Shown here: positions 63,531 through 64,000 of the stretch, piece after piece
How positions within the stretch are numbered: position 1 is the stretch's first letter
Layout of the letters: every line of letters starts with the position of its first letter
From: Poecilobothrus nobilitatus
Taxonomy: Eukaryota; Arthropoda; Insecta; Diptera; Dolichopodidae
Length of the DNA: 64,000 bases
Direction of reading: 5' to 3'
NCBI GenBank assembly: GCA_947095535.1
Contig: OX352772.1
Coordinates: 191,434,125 to 191,498,124 of the forward strand
Position numbers and translations under genes: made by a program
Notes under the pieces: generated by a model
The model's database searches: none
What the model saw: the letters and a program-made list of their open reading frames with translations, nothing else
Told to the model about the DNA's origin: nothing

Positions 63531-64000
63531 TTAACAAATATTTCGCTTTGAAATATTTCTAACTCTTTTAATGGAACTGGTAAATGATACTCCTTCTCTT
63601 CATTTTCGTTGAAGTAAAAAGGAATTTTATTACCCGATTTGATTTTAATTATTTTATTTTCATAATTAATATCAGTTATGAGAGGAATCAGAATATTATT
63701 ACATAATAACCCGTCGAATTTATCATGAAATTGTAGTTCTAGAAATATTAAACTTGAATCGAAACCAAGTCAAGAAAACAATCGAGTTTTATTTTAGTAT
63801 TGCATTTAATAGTATTAATAAGTGTCTTTACGTTAATTGGATTAATTTTTGTACTGTAAATAGGATTACAAATTCCTATATTGGTAACGCTCATTCTCCC
63901 TCCGGTATTTACAATAAATTTAAGCGTCCTTTCTTTAGATTGGTTCTTTGTATAAGCAAGTCGTTGTTCTGTGCTTCCGAACCCGTTAATTGAAATTTTT
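63531..64000 (-). pseudogene. gypsy protease remnant with altered active site
   Basis: On the minus strand, starting at the window edge, the frame reads RTLKFIVNTGGRMSVTNIGI (about 63930-63870), which matches the retropepsin active-site strand (LIDTGA.IS) except that Asn replaces the catalytic Asp and Gly the Ala. The rest of the domain follows to about 63720 with a stop, and LLCNNILIPLITDINYENK-like sequence and NKIPFYFNENEEKEYHLP lead to the RT. The Asp-to-Asn change alone would abolish cleavage. Gag lies outside the window. Confidence 0.65.

Larger units (their letters stand above)
58353..64000 (-). mobile_element. Degenerate gypsy/errantivirus-type provirus with env, running off the window
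   Basis: The minus strand reads, from the right edge, protease, RT, RNase H end, integrase and env, the order of env-bearing gypsy elements of flies. The left end at 58353 falls just after the env stop and no LTR is seen, because the tandem duplication begins there. Env is split by DINE-TR copy 5. The RT has lost its central part and the protease active site is altered, so the copy is dead. Gag and the 5' LTR lie beyond position 64000. Confidence 0.8.

Overview
The window is a degenerate, very AT-rich block of nested transposable elements from an insect, most likely a cyclorrhaphan fly. The sequence supports this: Ty1/copia, BEL/Pao and env-bearing gypsy (errantivirus-type) remnants, several LINE families, and above all DINE-1/Helentron-like elements with an ATACCC..GGGTAT hairpin next to a (GTCC)n run, a signature of fly genomes. 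The species assignment is inference. I find no intact host gene, no rRNA, no CRISPR array and no bacterial-type feature. Every recognisable coding region is broken by frameshifts, stops, deletions or nested insertions.

Layout. 1-308: AT-rich flank with a degenerate tRNA-like sequence. 309-1868: copia fragment (+) from which the RT has been removed. 1849-2889 and 14317-15318: a ~1.0 kb inverted-repeat pair that brackets everything between. 3409-4999: a DINE-B element interrupted by a foldback-like transposon. 5000-14316: a LINE with a PHD-finger ORF1 (LINE A), interrupted by an antisense LINE (LINE B, 6464-8578) and by a 2.2 kb insertion with short terminal inverted repeats and a TA target duplication (10825-13056). 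15557-16937: DINE-TR, a Helentron-like element with ~146-bp central tandem repeats. 16958-17425: BEL/Pao pol terminus and LTR. 17509-24468: a nearly full-length but dead copia element (-), itself carrying a 2.5 kb DINE-TR in gag. 24469-25796: second foldback-like element plus DINE-B tail. 26032-28901: short gypsy element (-) with two LTRs. 28914-29320: DINE-B tail. 29950-31877: BEL/Pao pol (-). 31878-33131: LINE C (+). 34991-38976: I/Jockey-like LINE D (-). 38977-40010: inverted-repeat arm and BEL gag remnant.

40207-58352 is a large direct tandem duplication (copy 1, 9705 bp; copy 2, 8441 bp) with few substitutions. Three changes explain most of the length difference: a 1.58 kb DINE-B insertion present only in copy 1, two extra 142-bp repeat units in copy 2, and a ~46-bp indel. 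The duplicated module holds a DINE-TR, a pogo/pipsqueak-type HTH remnant, a repeat family carrying a perfect DR5 of AGGTCA, a cluster of GAAAATTTTCTGC motifs, and a short coding remnant. 58353-64000 is a degenerate gypsy provirus (-) running off the window, with env split by another DINE-TR, a deletion in the RT and an altered protease active site.

The parts do not act together as a pathway; the block records repeated insertion, inversion and duplication. The most informative items are the DINE-B insertion with its empty site preserved in the sister copy, the two central-tandem-repeat DINE subfamilies (possible satellite seeds), the foldback-like elements with GGGATTTTG arms and a 10-bp target duplication, and the unclassified TA-flanked insertion inside LINE A.
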